This document shows, piece by piece, positions 36,901 through 45,000 of a stretch of DNA of 50,845 nucleotides (positions within the stretch are counted from its first letter, which is position 1; every line of letters starts with the position of its first letter). Position numbers and translations under genes: made by a program. The stretch covers positions 1-50,845 of the IMG/VR virus record IMGVR_UViG_3300047562_003060; one strand, 5' to 3'. The stretch comes from a virus. The notes beneath the pieces are model-generated. The model had not been told where the DNA came from and did not search any database. It was given only the letters and a program-made list of their open reading frames with translations.

Positions 36901-39900
36901 ATATTTAACCAATCAACAGGAGTTTTCACAATTCCAAATCATTTCTTTAGCACTGGAGAAAGGTTGATTTATACTCCAGGATCAACTTTTATTGATGTTG
37001 GTCAGAGTGCTATGGGAATCCCACCAGCATCAATAACAGATGCTGGAATCACAACAGATAAATTACCATCAAGTGTTTATGCTATTAAATTGAGTAATGA
37101 TACTTTCAAAATAGCTCTTACAAAAATAAATGCTGAAGGATCTACCGCAGTTACTATTACAGATATTGGAGAAGGAAATGCTCATACATTTGAAATGTTT
37201 AAGAAAAATGAAAAATCTCTAATTACTATTAATAATTTAATTCAGTATCCATTATCTTACACTGGTATTGCACATTCACTTTTTGGAAATGGTGGGCAAA
37301 TTGGAGTTGGTAATTCATTCTTCACATTGAGTGGAATTAGTTCAATAAAACCGACAGATTTGTTGAAAATTGATAATGAATATATGAAAGTATTAAACGT
37401 TGGGATAGGTACAAGTAACTCCGGACCAATAACATTTACATATGGTGATAAAAATATTGTTGAAGTTGAAAGAGGTTTTGTTGGAACTTCAGCAACTTCA
37501 CACTCAGATGATTCTGAAGTAAAAGTTTTTGTAGGATCATATAATATAGTTAAAGACCAAATATATTTTACTCATCCACCAAGAGGAAATATATTTGATC
37601 TAGTTACCAATGATGAAAGAAATTTAAAGAGGTCGAGAGCATCTTTTAGTGGAAGAGTATTTTTAAGAAAAGATTATTCTTCCAATGTTATTTTTGACGA
37701 TATCTCTAGACAATTTACTGGTGTTGGGCAAACATTTATATTGAAATCTCAAGGAATAAACACAGTAGGATTAGGAACAACCTCAGGTAATGGAATATTA
37801 TTAATAAATGGAATTTATCAAACTCCTCTTACCCAAAATGTAACAAATAATAATTTTGAAATTATACAAGACACAACACTAGGTATTAGTAGTGTAGTTT
37901 TTAGTGGTATAAGAGATCCTAATACTGATGAAATTAATATTTCAGAATCTGATATCAATCAAAATCAATTACCAAGAGGGGGAATTATCGTTTCTTTAGG
38001 TTCAACCGCAGGTCTTGGATATGCTCCATTAGTTGGTGCAAATATTAAAGCAGTTATTGATAACTCAGATGGTTCAATTGTAAATATAGTTGGTATTGCA
38101 ACGACTGGAAGTCCGATAGCATTTACAACAGTATCATACAATAATCAAAGTGGAATTTTAGACATTTTTTCACCATCAGTGTCCGAATTGTCTGGAGTAA
38201 ATCAGGTAAAATTAGTTGGACTTGGATTTACTTGCCCATCAAATCCTGGAATAGTATCATATTTCCCAAGTCACAATGATTCCCTCAACATTATTGGAAT
38301 TGGTACTACTTCATTCTCAGTCAGAGTAGGAACTAGTACTCTTCCACACTATTATGTTGGATATGGAACAATATATCCTTGGTATGAGAATTTAAATTTT
38401 GGATCTGGATATAGAAATCCAGTTTCTGTGGCAGTAACTGAAAAAAATCATGTAGGAAGTGCTGCAACAATAACAGCAACTGTCGGTGCTGGAGGAACAT
38501 TATCTTTCAATATTATTGGAGGGGGTACAGGATACTCAAATCCAACAATTGCAATTTCACCACCATCATATGAAAATTTAAGTGTTATAGGAATATCTAG
38601 ATTAGGAATAGGGGAAACTACTGATACTGGAATTGGTTTACTATTAAACGTTGAAGTTGGTGCAAGTAGAACAACTGGAATAGGTTCAACTTATTTTGAA
38701 GTTTCTTCATTTAAAATAACAAGACCTGGATATAATTTTAGAAGAGGTGATATTTTTAAACCTGTTGGTCTTGTTACTGCACAAGGACTAGATAGTCCTT
38801 TAGAAGAATTTAGACTTACTGTTTTGGAAACATATAATGATAGTTTTGCATCTTGGCAATTTGGTGAAATGAACTTAATAGATTCTGTTAAAAAATATCA
38901 AAATGGAACTAGAACTAATTTCCCACTATATTATGATAATCAATTACTAAGTTTCCAAACTAACGTAGATGATCCAGACTCTCAAGTTATAGATTTTGAT
39001 TCCTTACTTGTCATCTTTATAAATGGAATACTTCAAGAACCAAAAATTGCATATGAATTTGTTGGCGGTTCTACAGTAAGATTTTTAACTGCACCGAAAA
39101 TAGATGATAATGTAGAAATTTATTTTTACGTTGGAACTAGAGGTTCAGACTCCGACCAATTTGATGTCACTTCACCACTTCAAGTTGGTGATACAGTTCA
39201 AATATATAGTAATAATTCAAATTTACAATCTACCAGTACGCAAAATCCAAGAACTATTTTTGATATTTTATCATCATCCTTACTAGAGACTAATTTATAT
39301 TCTGATCAAGGAATTGATTCTAGTAATTTGAAGCCAGTTTATTGGACAAAACAAAAAGAAGATCTTATTATAAACGAAACTGTATATTCAAAATCTAGAG
39401 ATTCTTTAGAACCTCAAATTTACCCAACATCGAAAATTATAAAGGATGTTACATCTTCATCCGACGAAATATTTGTTGATAGTTTAGGATTATTTAACTA
39501 TGAAGATGAAGAAAACGAAGTATTTGATTTAATTATCATACCTTCTGAACAATCAGTCCAAGTTGGTATAGTGACTGCAGTTGTTTCTGCTTCAGGTACA
39601 ATACAATCTTTAAATATTGAAAATCCAGGAAGTGGGTACGGCAATTACACTCCTAGTATTAAAATATCCAATCCATATGTTGGAATTACAACATTTAAAA
39701 TTGATGAAAATACAATTGGAATAGGATCTACAGCAACAGCGCAATTGATAGTATCCAATGGTTCAATAACTAATGCAGCAGTTATCAATCCAGGTTTAGG
39801 TTACACAAATACAAATATTCCACAAGTTATTGTTGAAGAACCGCCATTTTTATTTGAAAATTGCACTGGAGCAAACATTGCTATAGGTTTTGATGGATTA

Positions 39901-40383
39901 GTTGTAGGTATTGGTACCACAGATGGAATTGGTACAAGTTTAGCTATGAAATTCAAATTAGAAAGATATAGTGGAAATTTTTCAACTTTATCTGTTGGAT
40001 ATCCAATTTATATTTTTGATACTAACGTTGGATCTGGTTTAACATCTATAGATTCTAATGATTCTCAAATTGTGGCAATTTCAACTTCTTTTGTAGATAA
40101 TATTTATTATGTTCACAATATCGACACTAACTCGGGTGAGATAGTGTGCAATATACTATCAGATAGCACTAATGTTATTGGAATTGCAACTACAGGTAAT
40201 ACAGCAAATCCGGTTGGAAAATTTTCTTGGGGTAAAATTGGAGGTATCGTTCGAGGATCTAATCCAGTTTCAATTGCAGTTAGTGGATATAATGTAAGTT
40301 CTGGATTATCAACATATCCATCTATACAAAGAAGAGGATATGGATTAAGAAAAACTGGAGCACTTAAAAAAGATTTGTCTTGA
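27904..40383 (+). CDS. Giant baseplate/tail structural protein with YHYH domain
   Basis: 4159 residues, one uninterrupted frame. The N-terminus (IPEFILAENPKFSEFLKQYY, then FRILFNALYGIEP near 200) is that of the large cyanophage virion protein encoded between gp6 and gp8, the position of T4 gp7. A YHYH domain is visible around residues 1230-1345: HSPIIGWSYDGIPIYGPFGY (from 1253) and FCKTPEYPNGAYVYF. Much of the chain consists of beta modules ending in GGxGYxxxPxI-type turns, plus short repeats of the form VDSTxGFPxxG. Low-GC throughout. Probable role: wedge arm or fibre-attachment protein. Confidence 0.85.
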   Translation: MVQSNFESKVKIQDIIDNQIPEFILAENPKFSEFLKQYYISQENQGANIDLIENLVEYLKLDNLTPDVISGNSSLTQNVSSNDTTIYVNNTNGFPNYYGLIQIDDEIITYKEKLNDRFVGCIRGFSGIKSYESELVFSSTQASTHSTGTKIVNLSVLFLQKFYEKIKFTFLPGLEKVDLHTSLNVTNFIKNSSTFYRSKGSKESFRILFNALYGIEPTVVDLETFLFKSSGSNYKRRKELIFENLNSNTNPLALVGHQVTKTNNSSVFGSVSEAEIFTRNNKTYYKFYIFVGYDDSNSESSGEFSITPSTKVVEKILSTSNENVITVDSTIGFPKSGSVFYNQIEIFYTDKSVNQFFGCYTQGKTYVDLNIDKTSVLHSNDTYFGYENGDKTKKVVLRLLGTINGMVINNLNNSEYIFTEGDKIYIKELGNLITPGIENNSQIISNSLIYNTSSRYQLNKILSSNSSLTLSDLDKSSLKVGDYVEFLERNTEIIANIRNDENEIIRTFDNQRIEGIALNPNEPGWQIEFDFDLLLLDPLKEYDIRRKLKTASSLPTASPLKYNNVTCDITNLYSQSNETFYIASNSLPSYAIDKNIFSYTASSVVNFNNIEQKYESIEFSSIISLISGDKVFYSYTNSPIPGLSEGEYYIKVSTNKKQIKLYSSKSFIAIDKFLYLGSIPDNSAHTFTLLQQKTEDGKIYPQKLLKKINQNTFNSDDTPESIGTETIGILANGVEIYSYISNDKVFYGPLESVTILNSGEQYDVINPPRLQFSYGNAKLQPIVQGYVDKVHVDPQEFNIDTPIEVKITGGNGKGAVLEPIISLKSREIFFDARELSNGGGLSLSSETITFLTKHNLVDGQKIIYDIDSISNQKIGLGTFQGSDDIVNSYLENNSVFYAKVVNDQTIQIYPSFDDYRSGINTVGFTTVGNLGIHKFKTEPKRILESVKVINGGEGFTNRKLIVNPSGISTYNHTVNFINHGFSSGELVSYDYETSTISGISSTNQYYILKVNNDSFRICNAGVAGTDNQNYIRENYVKFSSAGSGYQYFSYPKITTEIVYSSENSNDIKTITTTPVVKGSIVGTYLYEKGNNYGSNVLNLENTPDIKVLTGEFAKLNPVIINGKITKILISYSGLNYYSVPEIVVESKSGIGAILRATILNGKVNSVIVVNSGYGYDPNDTIIKVVSSGKNAVFLPKIRALTLNNSYKYGIQTQNYRNPSYEFLRKTKNNNLQYVVTGYSELLKNLFNESDQNHSPIIGWSYDGIPIYGPFGYSNPSNPGEGIKLLKSGYSIATIENRVSTDDFPLGFFIDDYKFTNSGDLDEYNGRFCKTPEYPNGAYVYFATAILNPENEYVGFFPYFIGKNYRNKPIIENIKLLLDQTFDFNQSNLLRNTLPYKSGQKYGRNDFISYNFDQLSEVSNTVSGEIADVKIINGGDNYKVGDILYFNNDETSGYGLDCIVEKIKGEKIDKIESEIKIYENAKLLKYSDNNFYVKYQPNYDIVNNSFVTLSGLTSSFSHLNGEHLVTLPEFQTKLSLQIPNTNAGIVTDIYLQSFPRQVSIGSSIKIINSSGDKYFTILNYFDDIGALRVERTNSGLCTANSTVVFLPDIIINENNEILRSSNENYLRYFNPVTSVGVGTSSGTFTTKTIYNGLKQLTIPLQTQSIYLPNHGFFTGQKIIFRKSKTNAGSILVSKEPDSTPFSLLASGSSEVVYAINKSRDYIGISTLVADSQNTNGLYFRSDPNPGIIDGIDDHKYKYSFESVYPEILCNVTNVRSTVSVSTSHNLSKDDLINLTVKPQKSVGIGSTLFINLEYIDSIKSIGINKLKFTPSEVNLSDNRLNILNHNLSSGDKVFYISTSVIGGLSTGSFYVYKIDINNISLCESYIDSISNPAKTITFTSVGIGTQELTLIQPRINVVRNNDLVFNVSDSSLEDYNFKLYFDKNLKKEFVSAPSSSSFSIVGVNTIGVSSDASITLKYSDSLPDKLYYSLEKNNELVSVKDDIKNSSEIYFTNSVYSGTYQVFNLSNTSFDIRLKTIPEESLYNYSDCKILEYSTNSTSTSGTVDKIKIINSGSNYKNIPYLTKTNSVNGVGLDVIPVSTNVGKLDSIRIKNSGFDYSIDKTLSPKPSTTNIIKISFSNTLLNVIVNDGGKGYASAPNLVIVDSVTGEKINKGLLVAKMSGSSSTGNKNIASVSIESPINGLPSNPVTIKSVNNSNGIIIDRVESSRSGILTCLIRTPVLGFSVDPFSAGDEVFLENIEIVPNSGRGFNSENHGYQFFKIIEYTQESNPGRMVIKIPQLYGDPGEAVLFQVNTFATVIKKTKYPSFSVKQDYSSFLPNEDIILISGEDNILTGLTVGKSNKSYLKLLGDYELQVGDIIKGSVTGYSATVEKVNSFDGTFIIGSENVNSLGWENEVGRLSNDVQFLPDNDYYQNLSYTLKTNKTWNEVSSIVNSLVHPIGTKNFIDTQIASSSTGIGSTSSLSSKVDITQSFISEFRVDTIKDLDVVTDFDVNLNASKIIKFKNIKLQDYFEAKTNRVLQIDDISGLFSSTDDNEKRLDGIILSMPKDQSFGRFLFQVKSSNKNLIKDNVNEIQFTEIICLKDSRQVSFIEKSTLTNGHDNGEEPVFFDSKIAEIKPVYDDSKNYYFTFLPKDPYNIDYEIKILSTSFLTNSESNSSLDFDSTTVFSTVDLVLPQEFKNILSLDSSKYSSFCSQIQILNRKTFEMNYVEIYASYDGDNIYYANYYFDSKGNGNLSPSGESYGFIGSFGFSITNSGLLKLDYLNETNLDNITVSAKTICFNNNSSVGIDSTYRFKTKNQNDESERTAIISSGTTSVSTSSTIFSYNSQLFSSIKSVVKVSIGNTTCISQLMVIHDNLNSFITEYPVLFSGDNNIYEIATPYSLIGIGTFSSSFTQDKFSVIFKPHSNFENENISIRYYNEIFYSFLDEINLPQNLSINPLLEKVNVAKHFGINSKDKNRLNFNLRYKETPIFAKTFDPGDSDIFNQSTGVFTIPNHFFSTGERLIYTPGSTFIDVGQSAMGIPPASITDAGITTDKLPSSVYAIKLSNDTFKIALTKINAEGSTAVTITDIGEGNAHTFEMFKKNEKSLITINNLIQYPLSYTGIAHSLFGNGGQIGVGNSFFTLSGISSIKPTDLLKIDNEYMKVLNVGIGTSNSGPITFTYGDKNIVEVERGFVGTSATSHSDDSEVKVFVGSYNIVKDQIYFTHPPRGNIFDLVTNDERNLKRSRASFSGRVFLRKDYSSNVIFDDISRQFTGVGQTFILKSQGINTVGLGTTSGNGILLINGIYQTPLTQNVTNNNFEIIQDTTLGISSVVFSGIRDPNTDEINISESDINQNQLPRGGIIVSLGSTAGLGYAPLVGANIKAVIDNSDGSIVNIVGIATTGSPIAFTTVSYNNQSGILDIFSPSVSELSGVNQVKLVGLGFTCPSNPGIVSYFPSHNDSLNIIGIGTTSFSVRVGTSTLPHYYVGYGTIYPWYENLNFGSGYRNPVSVAVTEKNHVGSAATITATVGAGGTLSFNIIGGGTGYSNPTIAISPPSYENLSVIGISRLGIGETTDTGIGLLLNVEVGASRTTGIGSTYFEVSSFKITRPGYNFRRGDIFKPVGLVTAQGLDSPLEEFRLTVLETYNDSFASWQFGEMNLIDSVKKYQNGTRTNFPLYYDNQLLSFQTNVDDPDSQVIDFDSLLVIFINGILQEPKIAYEFVGGSTVRFLTAPKIDDNVEIYFYVGTRGSDSDQFDVTSPLQVGDTVQIYSNNSNLQSTSTQNPRTIFDILSSSLLETNLYSDQGIDSSNLKPVYWTKQKEDLIINETVYSKSRDSLEPQIYPTSKIIKDVTSSSDEIFVDSLGLFNYEDEENEVFDLIIIPSEQSVQVGIVTAVVSASGTIQSLNIENPGSGYGNYTPSIKISNPYVGITTFKIDENTIGIGSTATAQLIVSNGSITNAAVINPGLGYTNTNIPQVIVEEPPFLFENCTGANIAIGFDGLVVGIGTTDGIGTSLAMKFKLERYSGNFSTLSVGYPIYIFDTNVGSGLTSIDSNDSQIVAISTSFVDNIYYVHNIDTNSGEIVCNILSDSTNVIGIATTGNTANPVGKFSWGKIGGIVRGSNPVSIAVSGYNVSSGLSTYPSIQRRGYGLRKTGALKKDLS

Positions 40384-40389
40384 GCATGA

Positions 40390-40398
40390 TATAAATAA
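40390..40398 (+). promoter_or_regulatory. T4-type late promoter before gp8
   Basis: TATAAATAA, a full match to the late consensus, 18 bases before the gp8 start and 7 bases after the giant gene. Allows gp8 and the next gene to be made independently of the 12.5-kb upstream gene. Confidence 0.85.
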
Positions 40399-40415
40399 TA
40401 AAAAAACATCTTAAC

Positions 40416-42008
40416 ATGCCAGCTTTTGTTACAGATCAATTTAGAATTTTAAATACCAATAATTTCGTTAATTCTATAGACTCTGGTACTGATAATTACT
40501 ACGTTTTTGTTGGTCTCCCAAATCCAGTACGAAATGGATTTGGGAGAAATATAAATTGGGACTATCAAGATGCACCAGATCCAAACTTAGCAGTATTACC
40601 AAATCCCACTGATAATTTTGATTATTTACCACACTATGGGGACACTATAGTGTATGGAAAGAAAATAATATCTCAAAATGTTAAAAGATGTATAAGGAGA
40701 ATTGACTGGACTCAAGGTGTAAGATACGATATGTATCGTCATGATTATAGTGTATCTAATAGATCTAAGGTTACAGATAGATCTAGATTATATGATGCAA
40801 ATTATTATGTTATGAATAGTGAATATCAGGTGTATATTTGCATATCAAACGGATCTAGTGGAACTAATCCTACAGGTAATCAATCTCAAGATGAACCATT
40901 ATTTGTAGATTTGGAACCATCAAAAGCAGGGACTAGTGGGGATGGATATATATGGAAATATTTGTTTACAATTTCACCAACAGATATTATAAAATTTGAT
41001 TCCGTCGAGTACATACCATTACCAAACAATTGGGAAACCTCTACTTTACCACAAATAGTTTCAGTTAGAGAAAACGGAGACTCTACTCTTAATAACAATC
41101 AAATTAAGTTTGTGTATATTGATAATGGTGGAGGTAGTTATAATACTGGAGAAGTTAAAATTCTCGGTGATGGGTCTGGAGCAAGAGTCTATGTAGAAAC
41201 TAATGAAGATAATCAAATAGTAAAAACAACTGTAACTGCTGGTGGTAGTGGATATACTTACGGGATAGTGGATCTTGGACCATTGCAAATTAGTGATAGT
41301 ATACAATTTCCAGCGAAGCTTATTCCAATTATACCACCTTCTAGAGGACACGGATACGATTTATATAAAGAATTGGGTGCTGATAGAGTTTTAATTTATA
41401 GTAGATTTGATGATTCTTCAAAAGATTTTCCAGTAGACACTAAATTTGCTCAAATAGGAATATTAAAAAACCCAAAAAACTTTGTTTCAGATAGTCTTTA
41501 TACTGCGGATAGATTTTCTGCTTTATATTCTTTAAAAATAAATCTATCTACAGGATCTCCAATACCAATAGTGGGAGAAAGAATAGAACAAATTTTCTCA
41601 AATGGATCTAAAGCACTTGGATATGTAGCTTCTTATGATAGAGTAACAACAGTACTAAAATATTTTAAAGATAGATCTTTATACTACCAACCTGGTGGAC
41701 CAGATTATGATCAAACAGACTATGTTGGAATTTCATCATCTGCTGATGCAACAGTTAATTTCAGCACCAGTGGAGGTCAAGTTAGAGGTGTTGAGAGTGG
41801 TTTTATATCTAGTATAGACAGCACATTTAATAATTCTGTAGTAACTGTAGGGAATAAAACAATTAATTTAGATGTTAGTTTTATTTCTGGAATTGCAAAA
41901 CCTGAAATAAATAAAACATCCGGAGATATTCTTTATATTGATAATAGGCCTTTAGTAGAAAGAAACTCTAGGCAAAAAGAAGATATCAAAATTATTCTAG
42001 AATTCTAA
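40416..42008 (+). CDS. gp8: Baseplate wedge protein gp8
   Basis: 530 residues, the size of cyanophage gp8 and longer than T4 gp8. FVTDQFRILNTNNFVNSI, YYVFVGLPNPVRNG, a WDYQDAPDPNLAVLPNPTDN block, and RRIDWTQGVRYDMYRHDYS, then YICISNGSSGTNPTGN and YIWKYLFTISPTDIIKF are family blocks. Residues ~230-295 include two GGxxSGY-type turns like those in the giant protein. gp8 is a wedge component that joins gp10 and gp7 in T4. The start is one of the few Met codons near the late promoter. Confidence 0.92.
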   Translation: MPAFVTDQFRILNTNNFVNSIDSGTDNYYVFVGLPNPVRNGFGRNINWDYQDAPDPNLAVLPNPTDNFDYLPHYGDTIVYGKKIISQNVKRCIRRIDWTQGVRYDMYRHDYSVSNRSKVTDRSRLYDANYYVMNSEYQVYICISNGSSGTNPTGNQSQDEPLFVDLEPSKAGTSGDGYIWKYLFTISPTDIIKFDSVEYIPLPNNWETSTLPQIVSVRENGDSTLNNNQIKFVYIDNGGGSYNTGEVKILGDGSGARVYVETNEDNQIVKTTVTAGGSGYTYGIVDLGPLQISDSIQFPAKLIPIIPPSRGHGYDLYKELGADRVLIYSRFDDSSKDFPVDTKFAQIGILKNPKNFVSDSLYTADRFSALYSLKINLSTGSPIPIVGERIEQIFSNGSKALGYVASYDRVTTVLKYFKDRSLYYQPGGPDYDQTDYVGISSSADATVNFSTSGGQVRGVESGFISSIDSTFNNSVVTVGNKTINLDVSFISGIAKPEINKTSGDILYIDNRPLVERNSRQKEDIKIILEF

Positions 42009-42011
42009 AAA

Positions 42012-45000
42012 ATGGCACAAAAAACTAATCTCAACGTTAATCCATATTTTGATGATTTTAATTCTGACAAAAATTTTTACAAGGTTTTGTTTAATCCAGC
42101 AAAACCTGTACAGACTAGAGAATTAAATACAATTCAATCTATTTTACAAAATCAAATAGAATCTTTTGGAAGTCATATTTTTAAGGAAGGATCTGTCGTC
42201 ATACCTGGTGGAATAACTTATGACCCAGAATATTCTGCAGTAAAATTAAATTTCAATTCATTTGGAGTTGATATCTCTACGTATATAAACAAATATGTTG
42301 GTCAAACTATTAGAGGACAAGTTTCGGGAATAACAGCAACTATATCTCAAATTGTTTTACCAAATAGTAATGGTGTCGAAAATATTACTTTATACGTAAA
42401 ATATAAAGAATCCGATTCAAGTTATAGTAAAAAATCATTTTTAGATGGTGAATCGTTACTTTCTACAGAATCAATATCTTATGGAATTAATAACACTATA
42501 ATTCCGGAAAATACACCATTTGCTTCTTTAATATCTGAAAACGCAACTTCTTTGGGATCATCTGTTTCTGTAGACAATGGAGTTTATTTTGTTAGAGGAA
42601 CTTTTGTAAATGTTAATAAAGAGACTTTAATTTTAGACTACTATACAAATATTTCTTCTTATAGAGTAGGATTTAAAGTATCTGAACAAATTGTAACAAC
42701 AAAGGATGATGAAAGTTTATTTGATAATGCAAAAGGTTTTACAAACTATGCATCCCCAGGTGCTGATAGACTAAAAATATCTTTATCTTTAACAAAAAAA
42801 CTTTTATCCGATACTAATGATATTGATTTTATCGAATTAGTTAGAGTTGAAAATGGATTTATTAAAAAGTTAGAAAATAAAACAGATTATAATTTACTAA
42901 AAGATTATATAGCTCAGAGAACATATGATGAATCTGGAAATTACACCGTTTCACCATTTAAAGTTTCTATTAATAATTCACTAAATGACTTATTAGGAAA
43001 TAATGGAGTTTACTTTGAAGGTGAATTAACTTCATCAGGTAATCAACCATCTGATGATTTAATGTCCGTAACTATAAGTCCAGGAAAAGCATATGTTAAA
43101 GGATATGATGTTGATAAAACTGGAACTACAATTCTGGATGTAAGCAAACCAAGAGATAAACAAACTGTAAGTGACGTATTAGTTCCCTTTAAAATGGGAA
43201 ACATTTTGAGAATTAATAATCTTTACGGTGCACCAATAAACAGATCTACGGTATATTTTTACAGTCAAAGAAGAAATGGTGCAACAAGTTCCCCAAATGG
43301 TACTGAAATAGGATCAGCAAGAGTTTATTTATGTAAATTAACTGACGCAGCATATGAGGGTGCAAAAACAAAATGGGATTTATACCTTTATGATGTTCAA
43401 TTTTATTCTTACTTAACTATTAATAATTCTTTAACTTCAACAGAATTACCAATTTCTTCACAAATTGTTGGAACTAGTAGTGGTGCTATTGGTTATGTTG
43501 TAAATGCTGGAACAAGTGACAACGTAATAAAAGTAAGGCAAATATCAGGAAACTTTTTACAGAATGAAAGCATATCGATTAATGGTACAAATTTATTATC
43601 GAGATCAATTTTAAGTATAAAAAAATACAATTCATCGGATATTAAATCAGTATTTTCTTCAGGAAGTCCCGCATTTTTAGCAGACTCTATTTTAGATTCT
43701 TTCATTCCTGTTGGTTTTAGTACTCAAGATGAAATTACAATTAGTTCGAATGGAACGACAACTTCGAGTAAAGGATTCAGTGGAATAAGTACAGACACAA
43801 TAGTAAAATATTCCAGACCAGGATTTAGTACAGAAACATATAACGTTATCAGTAGTATCAATCCAACTTCATTTACATTAAGTGGAATATCAACAGTTTC
43901 TAATGTAAATGATGGTGCAGTAACTGATTCTCAAATTCAATCTCGTTTCGTAATCGGAAAATCGAACATAATTGAGCAAAACTCATCATACTTATATTCA
44001 GTATTACCAAATAATAATATATCTGATATAGATTTAAGTGGATCGCAATTAAAATTCTCAGCACAATCAACAGAGTCTGTCGTAATATCTGGTGGAACTT
44101 TATCCTTAAATACTTCGAACTTTACTTTAGCGGGAAATTCTAGTACCATTAAATTTGACACCTTTGATGCCGAAAAGTATTCAATTCATTATAGTGATGG
44201 TTCAACACAATCACTGACTGATGATCAGGTTACTTTTAACTCTGAGTATACCCAAGTTACTTTTAAAGGATTAACTGACGGAAAAACAACAAGTCTAATT
44301 AATGCTACATTTACAAAAACTGGAATACAAAGCAAAACAAAAGTCCATAAAAAAAGTACAATTGTTAATGTAAATTTATCAAAATATTCAAAGTCTGGAA
44401 CTGGAATAAGTACTTCAGTAAATGATGGTTTAGACTATAATCAATTTTATGGATTAAGAGTTCAAGACAATGAAATTTGTTTAAGATATCCAGATGTAAT
44501 AAGAGTTTTAGCAGTTTATGAATCACTAGACACTTCTTCACCATCTTTTGATAAATTGAACTTTTCGTCATTATATAATGTTTCAGATAATTCTGTAGTT
44601 GGTGAAAACTTAGTAGGAAAAACTAGCAAATCAATTGCACGAATTGTATATAAAGATCCATCTTACCCAAATAGTGTTGAAATTGTTTATCTAAACAATA
44701 ATAGATTTGAATCTGGGGAAGAAATAACTTTTAAACAATCAAACATAACAGCAGAACTTTCTTCAATATCTTTTGGTAGATATAAAAATATAACAAATGC
44801 ATTCAAACTCGATAAGGGACAAAGAAATGAATACTATGATTATTCCAGAATAATAAGAAGTCAAAATGAACCTGAACCGAATAAAAAATTATCTATAGTA
44901 TTTGATCATTTCGAAGTCTCTGATGCAGATAGTGGAGATTTATTCAGTATTGCAAGTTATAATCAAGAAAATTATTTAAGAGATATACCTAGTATTGGAT

